Positions 27,018 through 36,827 of a stretch of DNA of 64,000 bases are shown one piece after another. The stretch covers positions 1 through 64,000 of the forward strand of contig JAFEEG010000024.1 in the NCBI GenBank assembly GCA_018241225.1, read 5' to 3'. Source of the DNA: Pseudomonadota bacterium (GTDB lineage: Bacteria; Pseudomonadota; Gammaproteobacteria; Burkholderiales; Burkholderiaceae_C). Every line of letters begins with the position of its first letter. Position 1 is the first letter of the stretch. The notes beneath the pieces were generated by a model. It was not told the DNA's origin. It did no database searches and saw nothing but the letters and a program-made list of their open reading frames with translations. The position numbers and the translations under genes were made by a program.

Positions 27018-27901
27018 TGCCGCAGTTCAGCGTCATCGTGCCTTGCTACAAGCAGGCGCACCTGCTGCCCAAGGCCATCGAGTCTGTGCTGGCGCAGGCG
27101 CAGGACGTCGAGCTGGAGCTGATCGTGGTGGACGACGGCTCGCCAGACAACGCCGCCGAAGTGGCAGCCGGTTATCCGGGTGTCATCGTGATACGGCAGG
27201 ACAACGCAGGGCTGTGCGCGGCGCGCAACCGCGGCATCCTGCGCTCTACCGGCCGCTACCTGCTGTTTCTCGATTCGGACGACTACCTGCGCCCCGGCAT
27301 GCTGGCCGCGGCCGCGCGCGCCTTTGCCAGTGAACCCGGGTTGGCCGTGGTGCACGGCCTGGCTGACGTGATCGACGAGAACGACCAGCAGGTGGTGGCC
27401 GAGTTCGGCGGCAGCGACCTCAGCGGCGATGCCTTTCACACCCTGCTTCGCAACAACATCGGCCCGCCCAACACCTTCGTGGTGCGCCGCGACGTACTGG
27501 CCGAGGTGGGCCTGTTCGACGTGTCGCTGCGCTCGTGCGAGGACTGGGACTTGTGGCTGCGCATTGCCGCCACAGGCGGGCGGTTTCGCCTGGCCCGCGA
27601 CATGCGCAGCGTGTACCGCGTGGTGCCTGGCAGCATGAGCAAGAACGTCGAGACGATGTGGCGAAGCGCAAGCGCCGTGGTGGCCAAGAACAGCGAACTG
27701 CACCCCGGTTGCAGCACCTGCCGCGCCACGCGCAGGCTGTCGCTGGGCGGCTTCGCGCAAGGCATGCGGCCGCTGCTGCGCGAGGTGGTGCGCGGCCCCG
27801 GTGGCCCGAGTCGGGCAGCGGGCATCCTTCTGCGCAATCCGCGCCTGATCGGTTGGCAGGTGCTCTGGCAGCTGAGGCGGACTTTTCGCCCGAAGGCGTA
27901 G
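27017..27901 (+). CDS. glycosyltransferase family 2 protein
   Basis: The 294-residue enzyme begins with the GT2 pattern FSVIVPCYKQAHLLPKAIES and has VVDDGSPDNAAEVA, AGLCAARNRGIL, the metal-binding FLDSDDYL, and SCEDWDLWLRIA near residue 173. It is similar in layout to the preceding gene and overlaps it by one base (TGATG), so the pair is co-translated. No membrane spans are evident. It probably adds a sugar to a lipid- or protein-linked glycan. It ends 20 bp from the convergent third glycosyltransferase-like gene. Confidence 0.9.
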   Translation: MPQFSVIVPCYKQAHLLPKAIESVLAQAQDVELELIVVDDGSPDNAAEVAAGYPGVIVIRQDNAGLCAARNRGILRSTGRYLLFLDSDDYLRPGMLAAAARAFASEPGLAVVHGLADVIDENDQQVVAEFGGSDLSGDAFHTLLRNNIGPPNTFVVRRDVLAEVGLFDVSLRSCEDWDLWLRIAATGGRFRLARDMRSVYRVVPGSMSKNVETMWRSASAVVAKNSELHPGCSTCRATRRLSLGGFAQGMRPLLREVVRGPGGPSRAAGILLRNPRLIGWQVLWQLRRTFRPKA

Positions 27902-27921
27902 ACAAGGTCCCCTGGGGGCCT

Positions 27922-28854
27922 CTAGCGCTTGCGATAGAAGCGCCCGATGACCGAGGCCAACTGCAGGCTCGCGCGCCGCAGGGCCAGGCGCCATGGCGCG
28001 TGGGGCCGTATCGGGTGGTTGGCGAACTCGTAGTAGGCCTTGGTGGCCAGCGTCGGCGGGTGGCCCTTGAGCGCAGAAAGGACGTGGTTGCGAACCCACG
28101 GCTTGGGCCAGCCGATAGCGTGCGACATGTGGTAGCCGCCGGGCTGGAAGTCCATGGCCTCGCCGCCCACCGTGTTGAGCGGTACGTCATAGGCGCACAG
28201 CGCGAAGTTGAGCGCGTCCTGGTCGGTCGAGTGGAACAGGTCCGTCGCCTCGCCGGCCTTGATGTGCTGGAGGCCGGCGTTGTAGTCGGCCACCAACTCG
28301 CACATCCAGCCCAGGAGCGTGAGGAACTCGACATGCTCGCGCGGCACTGCGATGAAACCGGCGTTGTAGTAGCGGTCGAGCAGGCGGTGTTGCACCACGC
28401 CGTGCGGCTCGAACCACTCGCGCCACATCAGGCGCTTGGGGTGGCGCGCCGGGAAGTTCCAGTTGACGTCCTCGACCAGGGCAATGCCGCCCTCGAACCA
28501 CGGGTCCATCTCCTGCCACGGGCACTTCAAGACGATGTCGGGGTCGATGTAGGCCACGACCTCGGCCTGCGGCGCGTGCTTGTCCAGCACCAGCCGCATG
28601 AAGGTGGCCTTGTAGTAGGTGAAGAAGACCTGCGTGTCCAGCAGGAGGAAGTGCAGGCCGAACTTGTCGCTGAGCTGCAGGTGGCCGGTGGACGCGTTGT
28701 ATTGGGGGTGACCGGTGATCCAGCCGGCCAGCTCCCCCCGGTAGCCTACCCAGAGCTCTCCCTCATAGCCATTGGCCAGAAGCGAATTGGCCAATGCAGC
28801 CACGCCGTAGTGGTAGTGGCCTTCGAACAAGGTGCAGAGGATGGTCTTCTTCAT
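27922..28854 (-). CDS. glycosyltransferase-like protein (nucleotide-diphospho-sugar fold)
   Basis: The 310-residue protein starts MKKTILCTLFEGHYHYGVAA and has a GT-A-like core with EVVAYIDPDIVLKCPW, where the acidic DPD is a DxD-type metal site, and the downstream WFEGGIALVEDVNW and YNAGFIAVPREHVEF motifs. It resembles GT8-like glycosyltransferases of unknown acceptor. It is convergent with the two GT2 genes, so its promoter is separate, in the 122-bp gap to the lipoprotein gene. All three are likely part of one surface-glycan locus. Confidence 0.75.
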   Translation of the reverse strand: MKKTILCTLFEGHYHYGVAALANSLLANGYEGELWVGYRGELAGWITGHPQYNASTGHLQLSDKFGLHFLLLDTQVFFTYYKATFMRLVLDKHAPQAEVVAYIDPDIVLKCPWQEMDPWFEGGIALVEDVNWNFPARHPKRLMWREWFEPHGVVQHRLLDRYYNAGFIAVPREHVEFLTLLGWMCELVADYNAGLQHIKAGEATDLFHSTDQDALNFALCAYDVPLNTVGGEAMDFQPGGYHMSHAIGWPKPWVRNHVLSALKGHPPTLATKAYYEFANHPIRPHAPWRLALRRASLQLASVIGRFYRKR

Positions 28855-28976
28855 TCCGGATCGGGCGGCGCTGGGAAGTGGAGCGGGCAGTCCGAGTGTA
28901 ATCAGAAGGCACTACAAGTAACAACCGGTCACATGGTCGATGTGCCTTTGGAGGAGCCGCCTGTCCCGGGTTCGCT

Positions 28977-29894
28977 TCACTGCGCCCCGAGCGCTCGCAG
29001 GTCGGCCTCGTAGCCGCGAAGCCGCCGTACCGCCTGTTCGCGCTGGGCAGGTGTGGTCATGTTGTGCAGCGTCGCGAAATTGCGGCAGCTCTCCTGCCAC
29101 AGTGCCTGCTGCTGTTCGCGCCAGGGGCCCGGGGGTGGCTCGGCCACGGTGCTGACGTAGGCGTGGAGCACCTGCTGTGCCTCGCCGGCCGAAATTGCGC
29201 TTTCCGCGCTCAAGGCGCCCAGCGTGCGCAGGGTTCGCAACGCCACGGTCTGGCGGCGCTTGCGCTCGGCGTCGAAGAGGACGGGGTTGAACACCGATTC
29301 GGACACCATGGTGCGCAGCGCCTTCTTCTGGCGCTCGTCGAGGCTGCCGTAGAAGTCTTCGCTGCGGTCCAGCCATTGCTCGTAGCGCTTGTCCTGCTGG
29401 GCCTCGCGGCTCTTGTCGATCCAGTCGGCGCGGTACTCGTCGTTCTTTTCGGCGTACTTCTTCTGCAGGTGGTCCAGCTGCGCGCGGGTCAGGGTCAGGG
29501 CCAGCACGGCGCCGGCGGGCTCGGCCTGTTCAGCCACCGCCAGCAGGCGAAGGCGCATGGCATCGGCCAGTTCGCAGGCCTGGGCCGGCGTGTTGTCGTG
29601 GGGCGCCCGCGCCTGTGCCTTTTGCAGCAGCGCGATCCACTGCGGCAGCTCGTTGCGGCGGTGCCAGGCCAGCAGCCGGTCGAGCTCGCCGCGAACGCGC
29701 GGCGTCTGGCTGCTGTCGAAGTCGAGATAACCGTCGAGCCACCAGTAGGCCAGCTCGGGGAAGTTGTTGTAGGCCAGCTTGACGGTGCTGCACCCAGCCA
29801 GGCCCAGGGCCAGCATGGCCGCGAGCAGGGGCGCCGCGATAATCCGGCAGGCATATTTCCAACGAACGCAGATTTCAGCAGAGAAGGTAGGCAT
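28977..29894 (-). CDS. DUF6279 family lipoprotein
   Basis: The 305-residue lipoprotein precursor has a basic N terminus, a hydrophobic stretch and the lipobox LGLAGC (Cys near residue 35). The mature part starts STVKLAYNNFPELAYWWLDG, the conserved start of this family, and is otherwise helical and Arg-rich, with QLDHLQKKYAEKNDEYRADW. It is presumably anchored to the outer membrane. The start ATG at 29894 overlaps the glmU ATG on the other strand. No nearer in-frame ATG would leave a full signal peptide, so the start is probably right but lacks a clear ribosome site. Confidence 0.85.
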   Translation of the reverse strand: MPTFSAEICVRWKYACRIIAAPLLAAMLALGLAGCSTVKLAYNNFPELAYWWLDGYLDFDSSQTPRVRGELDRLLAWHRRNELPQWIALLQKAQARAPHDNTPAQACELADAMRLRLLAVAEQAEPAGAVLALTLTRAQLDHLQKKYAEKNDEYRADWIDKSREAQQDKRYEQWLDRSEDFYGSLDERQKKALRTMVSESVFNPVLFDAERKRRQTVALRTLRTLGALSAESAISAGEAQQVLHAYVSTVAEPPPGPWREQQQALWQESCRNFATLHNMTTPAQREQAVRRLRGYEADLRALGAQ

Positions 29895-31311
29895 GGCACA
29901 GATTGCGCAACACGATTTCGGACCGGTGGACGTCGTCATCATGGCGGCCGGCAAAGGCACCCGCATGAAGAGCAGCCTGCCCAAAGTGTTGCACCGATTG
30001 GCCGGGCGCGCCCTGGTCTCCCATGTGGTGGACACGGCCCTGGGCATCCAGGCCCGCAAGGTGGTGGTGGTGACCGGCCACGGCGCACACGAGGTAGAGA
30101 CGGCCCTGGGCGCCGCATTCGTCGATGCGCCGCTGGAGTTTGCCCGCCAGGTACCGCAATTGGGTACCGGACATGCGGTGCAGCAGGCAGAGACGCTGTT
30201 GGAGGACGACGGCACCACGGTCGTGCTGTCGGGCGACGTGCCGCTCATCGGTGCGCAGACCCTGCAGGCCCTGGTGGCGGCCAGCGCGGGCCGGCGGCTG
30301 GCGCTGTTGACCATCGACTTTGCCGACCCCACCGGCTATGGCCGAATCGTGCGTGACGCCGACGACGGAGTCCAGGCCATCGTCGAGCACAAGGACGCCA
30401 CGCCCGAGCAGCGTCAGATCCGCGAGGTGTACAGCGGCGTGATGGCGGTGCCCACGCGCCTGCTCAAGCCCTGGCTGGCACGGCTGGACAACAAGAACGC
30501 GCAAGGCGAGTTCTACCTGACCGACATCGTGCGCATGGCCACCGTGGACGGTGTGGCCGTGGTGGCGCACCGCACCGACGACCCGCTTCAGGTGGCCGGC
30601 GTGAACGATCCGCTGCAGCTGGCCCAGCTCGAGCGGGCCTATCAGCTGCGCCAGGCCCAGGCCCTGATGGTGCAGGGCGTGCGCATGGCCGACCCGGCGC
30701 GCTTCGACCTGCGCGGCACGCTGGCCTGCGAGGCCGACGTGGAGATCGACGTCAACTGCGTCTTCGAGGGCGCGGTATCGCTGGGCGCGGGTGTGCGCAT
30801 CGGCGCCAACTGCGTGATTGCCAATGCGCGCATCGAGAACGGCGCGGTGATCCACCCCTTTACCCATATCGACGGCGAGAAGACCGGCGTGACGGTGGGG
30901 CCGGCGGCGCTCATTGGGCCCTTTGCGCGGTTGCGCCCGGGTGCGCGACTGGGCGCGGAAGTGCACATCGGCAACTTCGTCGAGATCAAGAACAGCACGC
31001 TGGCCGCGGGCGCCAAGGCCAACCACCTGGCCTACATCGGCGATGCGTCGGTGGGCGCGCGCGTGAACTACGGCGCGGGCAGCATCACGGCCAACTACGA
31101 CGGTGCCAACAAGCACCGCACCATCATCGGCGACGACGTGCACATCGGCAGCAACTGCGTGCTGGTGGCGCCCATCACCATTGGCGCAGGCGGCACGGTG
31201 GGCGGTGGCTCCACGGTCAACAAGAGCACCGAGCCGGGCGGCCTGACGGTGGCGCGTGCGCGGCAGGTGAGCTACGCGAACTGGCAGCGGCCGGTGAAGA
31301 AAAAGGCATGA
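29893..31311 (+). CDS. glmU: bifunctional GlmU (N-acetylglucosamine-1-phosphate uridyltransferase / glucosamine-1-phosphate acetyltransferase)
   Basis: The 472-residue enzyme makes UDP-N-acetylglucosamine in the cytoplasm. The N-terminal uridyltransferase shows VVIMAAGKGTRMKSSLPKVL and GTGHAVQQ. A hexapeptide left-handed beta helix from about 265 to 460 carries the acetyltransferase, with HLAYIGDASVG (catalytic His region) and NYDGANKHRTIIGDD. AAGG lies before the ATG at 29893. The ATG overlaps the ATG of the divergent lipoprotein gene. It is coupled to the following deaminase gene by a four-base overlap. Confidence 0.97.
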   Translation: MAQIAQHDFGPVDVVIMAAGKGTRMKSSLPKVLHRLAGRALVSHVVDTALGIQARKVVVVTGHGAHEVETALGAAFVDAPLEFARQVPQLGTGHAVQQAETLLEDDGTTVVLSGDVPLIGAQTLQALVAASAGRRLALLTIDFADPTGYGRIVRDADDGVQAIVEHKDATPEQRQIREVYSGVMAVPTRLLKPWLARLDNKNAQGEFYLTDIVRMATVDGVAVVAHRTDDPLQVAGVNDPLQLAQLERAYQLRQAQALMVQGVRMADPARFDLRGTLACEADVEIDVNCVFEGAVSLGAGVRIGANCVIANARIENGAVIHPFTHIDGEKTGVTVGPAALIGPFARLRPGARLGAEVHIGNFVEIKNSTLAAGAKANHLAYIGDASVGARVNYGAGSITANYDGANKHRTIIGDDVHIGSNCVLVAPITIGAGGTVGGGSTVNKSTEPGGLTVARARQVSYANWQRPVKKKA

Positions 31312-31808
31312 GCAACTCCACGCCCCAACTGAGCGCGCGCGAACTCGAACTCCTGCGCGAAACCATCACCCTGTCGCAGGCGGTAAAGGCACGCGGGCGC
31401 CACCCCTTTGCGGCACTGGTGGCCGACGAGCACGGCAACATCGTCTCGCAGGCCGGCAACAACTCCATGCCGCCCGAGGGCGACCCGACACAGCACGCCG
31501 AACTGGTGGCCGCGGCCCTGGCCGCGCGCAAGCTCAGCCCCGAGCAACTGGCGCGCTGCACCCTCTACACCAGTGCCGAGCCCTGCTGCATGTGCGCCGG
31601 CGCCGTGTACTGGACGGGCATCGGCCGCGTGGTCTACGCGCTGTCTGAACACACGCTGCTGGGCCTCACGGGCGACCACCCCGAGAACCCCACCTTCTCG
31701 CTGCCCTGCCGCGAGGTGTTTGCGCGTGGCCAGCGCAAGGTGGAAGTGGTGGGGCCGCTGATCGAGGACGAGGCCGCGCAGCCGCACCACGGCTTCTGGC
31801 AACGCTAG
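31308..31808 (+). CDS. nucleoside deaminase (GuaD-like)
   Basis: The 166-residue zinc deaminase has HAELVAAALAA (HAE motif: His ligand and catalytic Glu) and EPCCMCAGAVYW (PCxxC zinc cysteines). The spacing and the GLTGDHPENP segment resemble guanine deaminases of the Bacillus GDEase type more than tRNA adenosine deaminases, so it probably acts on guanine or a similar base. The ATG overlaps the glmU stop (ATGA). Its stop shares the CTAG with the convergent lysR gene. Confidence 0.85.
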   Translation: MSNSTPQLSARELELLRETITLSQAVKARGRHPFAALVADEHGNIVSQAGNNSMPPEGDPTQHAELVAAALAARKLSPEQLARCTLYTSAEPCCMCAGAVYWTGIGRVVYALSEHTLLGLTGDHPENPTFSLPCREVFARGQRKVEVVGPLIEDEAAQPHHGFWQR

Positions 31809-32719
31809 CCCAGGGGGCGCGCGGCCTGCCAGTGCGCTCCTGCCAGCGCGTGCGACAGGTAGTCGATGAACGCACGCAGCTTGGGAAGCATGAACCTGCG
31901 ACTGGGAAACACCGCATAGATGCCCAGCTCGATGGATTCGTAGTCGGGCAGCACTTGCACCAGGCGGCCGGCTTCCAGCTCGGCCGCGACCAGGAATGCC
32001 GGTTCGAGCGCAATGCCCGCGCCCATGGCTGCGGCGGCCACGTTCGTGTTGCCGTTGTTCGTGCGAAGCCGTGGCGAGATCCTGACCGTCACCGGGCCTG
32101 ACGGACCTTCGAACTCCCACTGGTCTCCCATCGAGCCGAGGCTGTAGCCGATCACGTCGTGCCGAGACAACTGTGCGGGGTGCTGCGGCACGCCTCGCTC
32201 GTGCAGGTACGCAGCCGAGGCGCACAGGACCATTCGCGTGCTGGCCAGCTTGCGCGAGATCAACGAGGAATCGGGCAGGCGGGCAATGCGGATGGCGACA
32301 TCGAATCCCTCGTCGACGAGGTCGACCACCCGGTCGGCCAGGTGAACATCCAGCGAAACGGCGGGATGGGCCGCCATGAAGCCGGCCCACAAGTGCGCAA
32401 CGTGCGTGAGTCCGAAGCTCACCGGCACGCTGACCTTGAGCAGGCCACTGGCGCGTTCGGCATGGGTGGAGACTTCCGCCTCCGATTCGGCAATGCTGCC
32501 CAGGATCTCGCGGCAGCGGATGTTGAAGACCTCGCCCTCCTGGGTCAGCGAGAGGCGCCGGGTCGTGCGGTTCATCAGTCGCACGCCCAGGCGCTGTTCC
32601 AGGTCGGACACGTAGCGCGATGCGGCCGTCTTGGAGATGCCAAGCGTGTCCGCCGCCTTGACGAAGCTGCCCGCATCCACCACCGCGGCAAACACTCGCA
32701 TCTCTTCGAATTTATCCAT
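31805..32719 (-). CDS. LysR family transcriptional regulator
   Basis: The 304-residue regulator has a winged helix-turn-helix at residues about 3-62 (GSFVKAADTLGISKTAASRYV) and an effector domain starting near 90. The layout (TTRRLSLTQEGEVF) is of the CrgA/AaeR-like LTTR group. It is divergent from the dioxygenase-esterase operon, and LysR-type dyads lie in the 109-bp intergenic region, so that operon is the probable target. Its stop codon overlaps that of the deaminase gene by four bases. Confidence 0.92.
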   Translation of the reverse strand: MDKFEEMRVFAAVVDAGSFVKAADTLGISKTAASRYVSDLEQRLGVRLMNRTTRRLSLTQEGEVFNIRCREILGSIAESEAEVSTHAERASGLLKVSVPVSFGLTHVAHLWAGFMAAHPAVSLDVHLADRVVDLVDEGFDVAIRIARLPDSSLISRKLASTRMVLCASAAYLHERGVPQHPAQLSRHDVIGYSLGSMGDQWEFEGPSGPVTVRISPRLRTNNGNTNVAAAAMGAGIALEPAFLVAAELEAGRLVQVLPDYESIELGIYAVFPSRRFMLPKLRAFIDYLSHALAGAHWQAARPLG

Positions 32720-32731
32720 TGCCCCGATTTT

Positions 32732-32778
32732 CTGAACAATTTGTCCGTTCAGCGGGAATTTATCTTCTAGCTGGAGAT
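32732..32778. promoter_or_regulatory. two LysR-type dyads in the divergent region
   Basis: Site A is CTGAAC-N9-GTTCAG (32732-32752). Site B is ATCT-N9-AGAT (32762-32778). Both have the N9 spacer expected of LTTR sites and sit between the lysR start (32719) and the dioxygenase start (32829). They probably represent the repression and activation sites of this LysR. Confidence 0.4.
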
Positions 32779-32828
32779 TAATAAAGTACTCGCATCCCAA
32801 GGCCCCTTTCGAGACAGAAAGCCACATC

Positions 32829-33638
32829 ATGCGAATGCCTGCCCTGTTCATTTCCCACGGTGCACCCACCTTTGCCATCGAGCCGGAGCTGGCCGGTGCC
32901 CAGTTGAAGGCGCTGGGCCGCGCGCTGGAAAAGCCACGGGCGGTGGTCATCGTGTCGCCGCACTGGATGACGCGCGGCATTCAAGTGGGGGCTGCGGCCA
33001 GGCCGGAAACCATCCATGACTTCGGCGGATTCCCGGCTGCGCTTTATCAGCTGGGCTATCCCGCGCCGGGTGCGCCCGAGCTGGCGCAGCGCATCGTCGA
33101 GCTGTTCGCGCAAGCCCAGGTCGTGGCTTCGCTGAACGAGCACCAGGGCCTGGACCACGGCGCCTGGGTTCCGCTGATGCATCTGTATCCCGATGCGGAC
33201 ATTCCGGTGGTGCAGGTCTCCATGCCGGCCGGCCTCGATCCGGCCAGGAGCTTCGAGCTTGGGCGCGTGCTGGCGCCCCTGGCGGACGACGGCGTGCTGA
33301 TCGTCGGCTCGGGCAGCCTCACGCACAACCTCTACGAGTTTCGCGGCGGCGCGGTGCAGGAGGCGCCTTATGCGCGCGAATTCACCAACTGGATCCGGGC
33401 CGCCGTGCTTGCCGGCGACAAGGAGGCCTTGCTCCATGCCCTGGAGCGCGCACCTCATGCGAGCCGCGCGCACCCGACGGCCGAACACTTCCTGCCGCTT
33501 CTCGTGGCGCTGGGCGCTGCGCCGGACACCGTGCCGGTGACGGTGCTCGATGGCGGCATCCGCCATGGGGTGCTGGCCATGGAGTCCTACGCCTTCGGGC
33601 GCCAGGTCGAGGTCGGCACCGAGGAGCACAGCCAATGA
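32829..33638 (+). CDS. DODA-type extradiol dioxygenase family protein (YgiD-like)
   Basis: The 269-residue protein is of the LigB/DODA superfamily. Likely metal ligands are H10 (FISHGAP) and H45 (VSPHW), with H110, H166 (SLTHNL) and H215/H220 as further conserved histidines. The homologous YgiD family cleaves catecholic rings such as L-DOPA, so an aromatic diol is a plausible substrate, not shown. ATG at 32829. It overlaps the next esterase gene by four bases (ATGA) and is divergent from a LysR gene. Confidence 0.87.
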   Translation: MRMPALFISHGAPTFAIEPELAGAQLKALGRALEKPRAVVIVSPHWMTRGIQVGAAARPETIHDFGGFPAALYQLGYPAPGAPELAQRIVELFAQAQVVASLNEHQGLDHGAWVPLMHLYPDADIPVVQVSMPAGLDPARSFELGRVLAPLADDGVLIVGSGSLTHNLYEFRGGAVQEAPYAREFTNWIRAAVLAGDKEALLHALERAPHASRAHPTAEHFLPLLVALGAAPDTVPVTVLDGGIRHGVLAMESYAFGRQVEVGTEEHSQ

Positions 33639-34264
33639 CCGACCGCTGCGTCGTCGTGGCCCGGCCCGAGCGGCCCACGGAACTCGTCTTGCTGTTTCAC
33701 GGCGTCGGCGCCTCGGCGCAGAACCTTGTGCCGTTGGCGCAGTTCATTGCCGATGCGTTTCCAGATGCGATGGTGGTCAGCGTCGATGCGCCGCATCCGT
33801 CCGGCCTCGGTGCGGGGCGCGAGTGGTTCTCGGTGCTCGGCGTGACCGAGGCAGACCGGCCCGCACGCGTGGCCCAGGCCATGCCGATGTTCCTGGATGC
33901 GGTCGCGCGATGGCAGCATGAAGCCGGCCTGGCTGCGGACCGGACGACCCTCGTTGGTTTTTCCCAAGGGGCGATCATGTCGCTCGAATCGACGCAGGTG
34001 GATGCCGGGTCGCCGGCAGCCCGCGTGGTTTCGCTGGCGGGGCGCCTCGCCGCTGCCGCACGTCGTGCGCCGGCTGCCACGCGCTTTCATTTCATCCACG
34101 GCAGCCAGGACGGCGTCATTCCGCTTGCCCTGGGCGCCCAAGCCGCGCGCAGCCTCGAACAGCTGGGCGCGCACGTCACCCTGGATACCGTGGCCGGGCT
34201 CGGCCACCAGATCGACGGGCAGGCGGCCAGGCTGGTGGTGCAGCGCTTGCGCGAGCCGTCCTAG
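33635..34264 (+). CDS. carboxylesterase/phospholipase family (YpfH-like)
   Basis: The 209-residue alpha/beta hydrolase has the oxyanion motif LLFHGVGASAQN, the nucleophile elbow GFSQGAIMS (Ser near 107), the acid in HGSQDGVIP, and a His in AGLGHQIDG. This layout is that of the small YpfH/AphA-type carboxylesterases. It is co-translated with the dioxygenase (ATGA overlap) and its stop TAG shares CTAG with the convergent Lrp gene. It may hydrolyse an ester connected to the ring-cleavage step. Confidence 0.88.
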   Translation: MTDRCVVVARPERPTELVLLFHGVGASAQNLVPLAQFIADAFPDAMVVSVDAPHPSGLGAGREWFSVLGVTEADRPARVAQAMPMFLDAVARWQHEAGLAADRTTLVGFSQGAIMSLESTQVDAGSPAARVVSLAGRLAAAARRAPAATRFHFIHGSQDGVIPLALGAQAARSLEQLGAHVTLDTVAGLGHQIDGQAARLVVQRLREPS

Positions 34265-34773
34265 CGGCCCGGCTGCGGCGCCTTTGCGGTTGGCGGCAGC
34301 GCAAGCCGCGGCTGGAACTTGGCGCGCTTGACGCTGAAGAACGCCTTCACGTTGCGCACATTGGCATCGCCGGTGAACAGCCGCTGTGCGAGCGCCAGGT
34401 AGTCGGGCATGTCGCGCACGCCCACGATCAGCACGAAGTCGGGGCCGGGCGAGACGCGCCAGCACTGCTGCACCGCCTCGTCCTCGATCACGCGCGCCTC
34501 GAATTCATCGAGCGCCTCGGCGCTTTGCCGATCCAGCGACACCTCCACCACCGACTGCAAGCCATGCCCGAGCAAGGGCGCGAGCTTGTCGAGCGACAGC
34601 AGCGCCACCTCGCGCTCGATCACTCCCGCCTGACGCAGGCGCTGCACCCTGCGCAAGCAGGTGGGCGGCGACACATGGACCAGCGCCGCCAGCTGCTGGT
34701 TGGTGCGCGAAGCGTCTTCCTGCAAGGCTTGCAGCAGTCGAAGGTCCACAGAATCAATGATCAAAGATTCCAC
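34261..34773 (-). CDS. Lrp/AsnC family transcriptional regulator
   Basis: The 170-residue regulator has the AsnC-type helix-turn-helix at residues about 8-58 (DASRTNQQLAALVHVSPPTC) and a C-terminal RAM (ACT-like) domain with CWRVSPGPDFVLIVGVRD. Lrp proteins respond to amino acids. It is divergent from glmS over a 149-bp AT-rich gap with a perfect inverted repeat, so glmS or itself may be the target. The stop shares the CTAG of the convergent esterase gene. Confidence 0.92.
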   Translation of the reverse strand: MESLIIDSVDLRLLQALQEDASRTNQQLAALVHVSPPTCLRRVQRLRQAGVIEREVALLSLDKLAPLLGHGLQSVVEVSLDRQSAEALDEFEARVIEDEAVQQCWRVSPGPDFVLIVGVRDMPDYLALAQRLFTGDANVRNVKAFFSVKRAKFQPRLALPPTAKAPQPGR

Positions 34774-34825
34774 AAATACTACGCAAATGAAATATAAGAA
34801 CGAACGTGGATGATGATGAAAGATT

Positions 34826-34839
34826 ATTCCATGTGGAAT
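34826..34839. promoter_or_regulatory. palindrome in the lrp-glmS divergent region
   Basis: ATTCCA-TG-TGGAAT is a perfect dyad with 6-bp arms, 84 bp upstream of glmS and 53 bp upstream of lrp. A related half-site (GATTCCAC) is near the lrp start. It fits an Lrp-type operator, but assignment is inference. Confidence 0.42.
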
Positions 34840-34922
34840 GAAAACAAGAAAGCAATGGTCATTCGCATCCCCCTAGGATGAGCGCCTTCCATCCAAACAC
34901 AGACACCAGAAAGAGGACACCC

Positions 34923-36815
<1,893 letters not shown>

Positions 36816-36827
36816 GGGCCGGCGTGC

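Noticed and set aside
34774..34922. glmS ribozyme in the glmS leader
   Set aside because: The ribozyme is limited to Gram-positive lineages and the 149-bp leader shows none of its core pairing elements.
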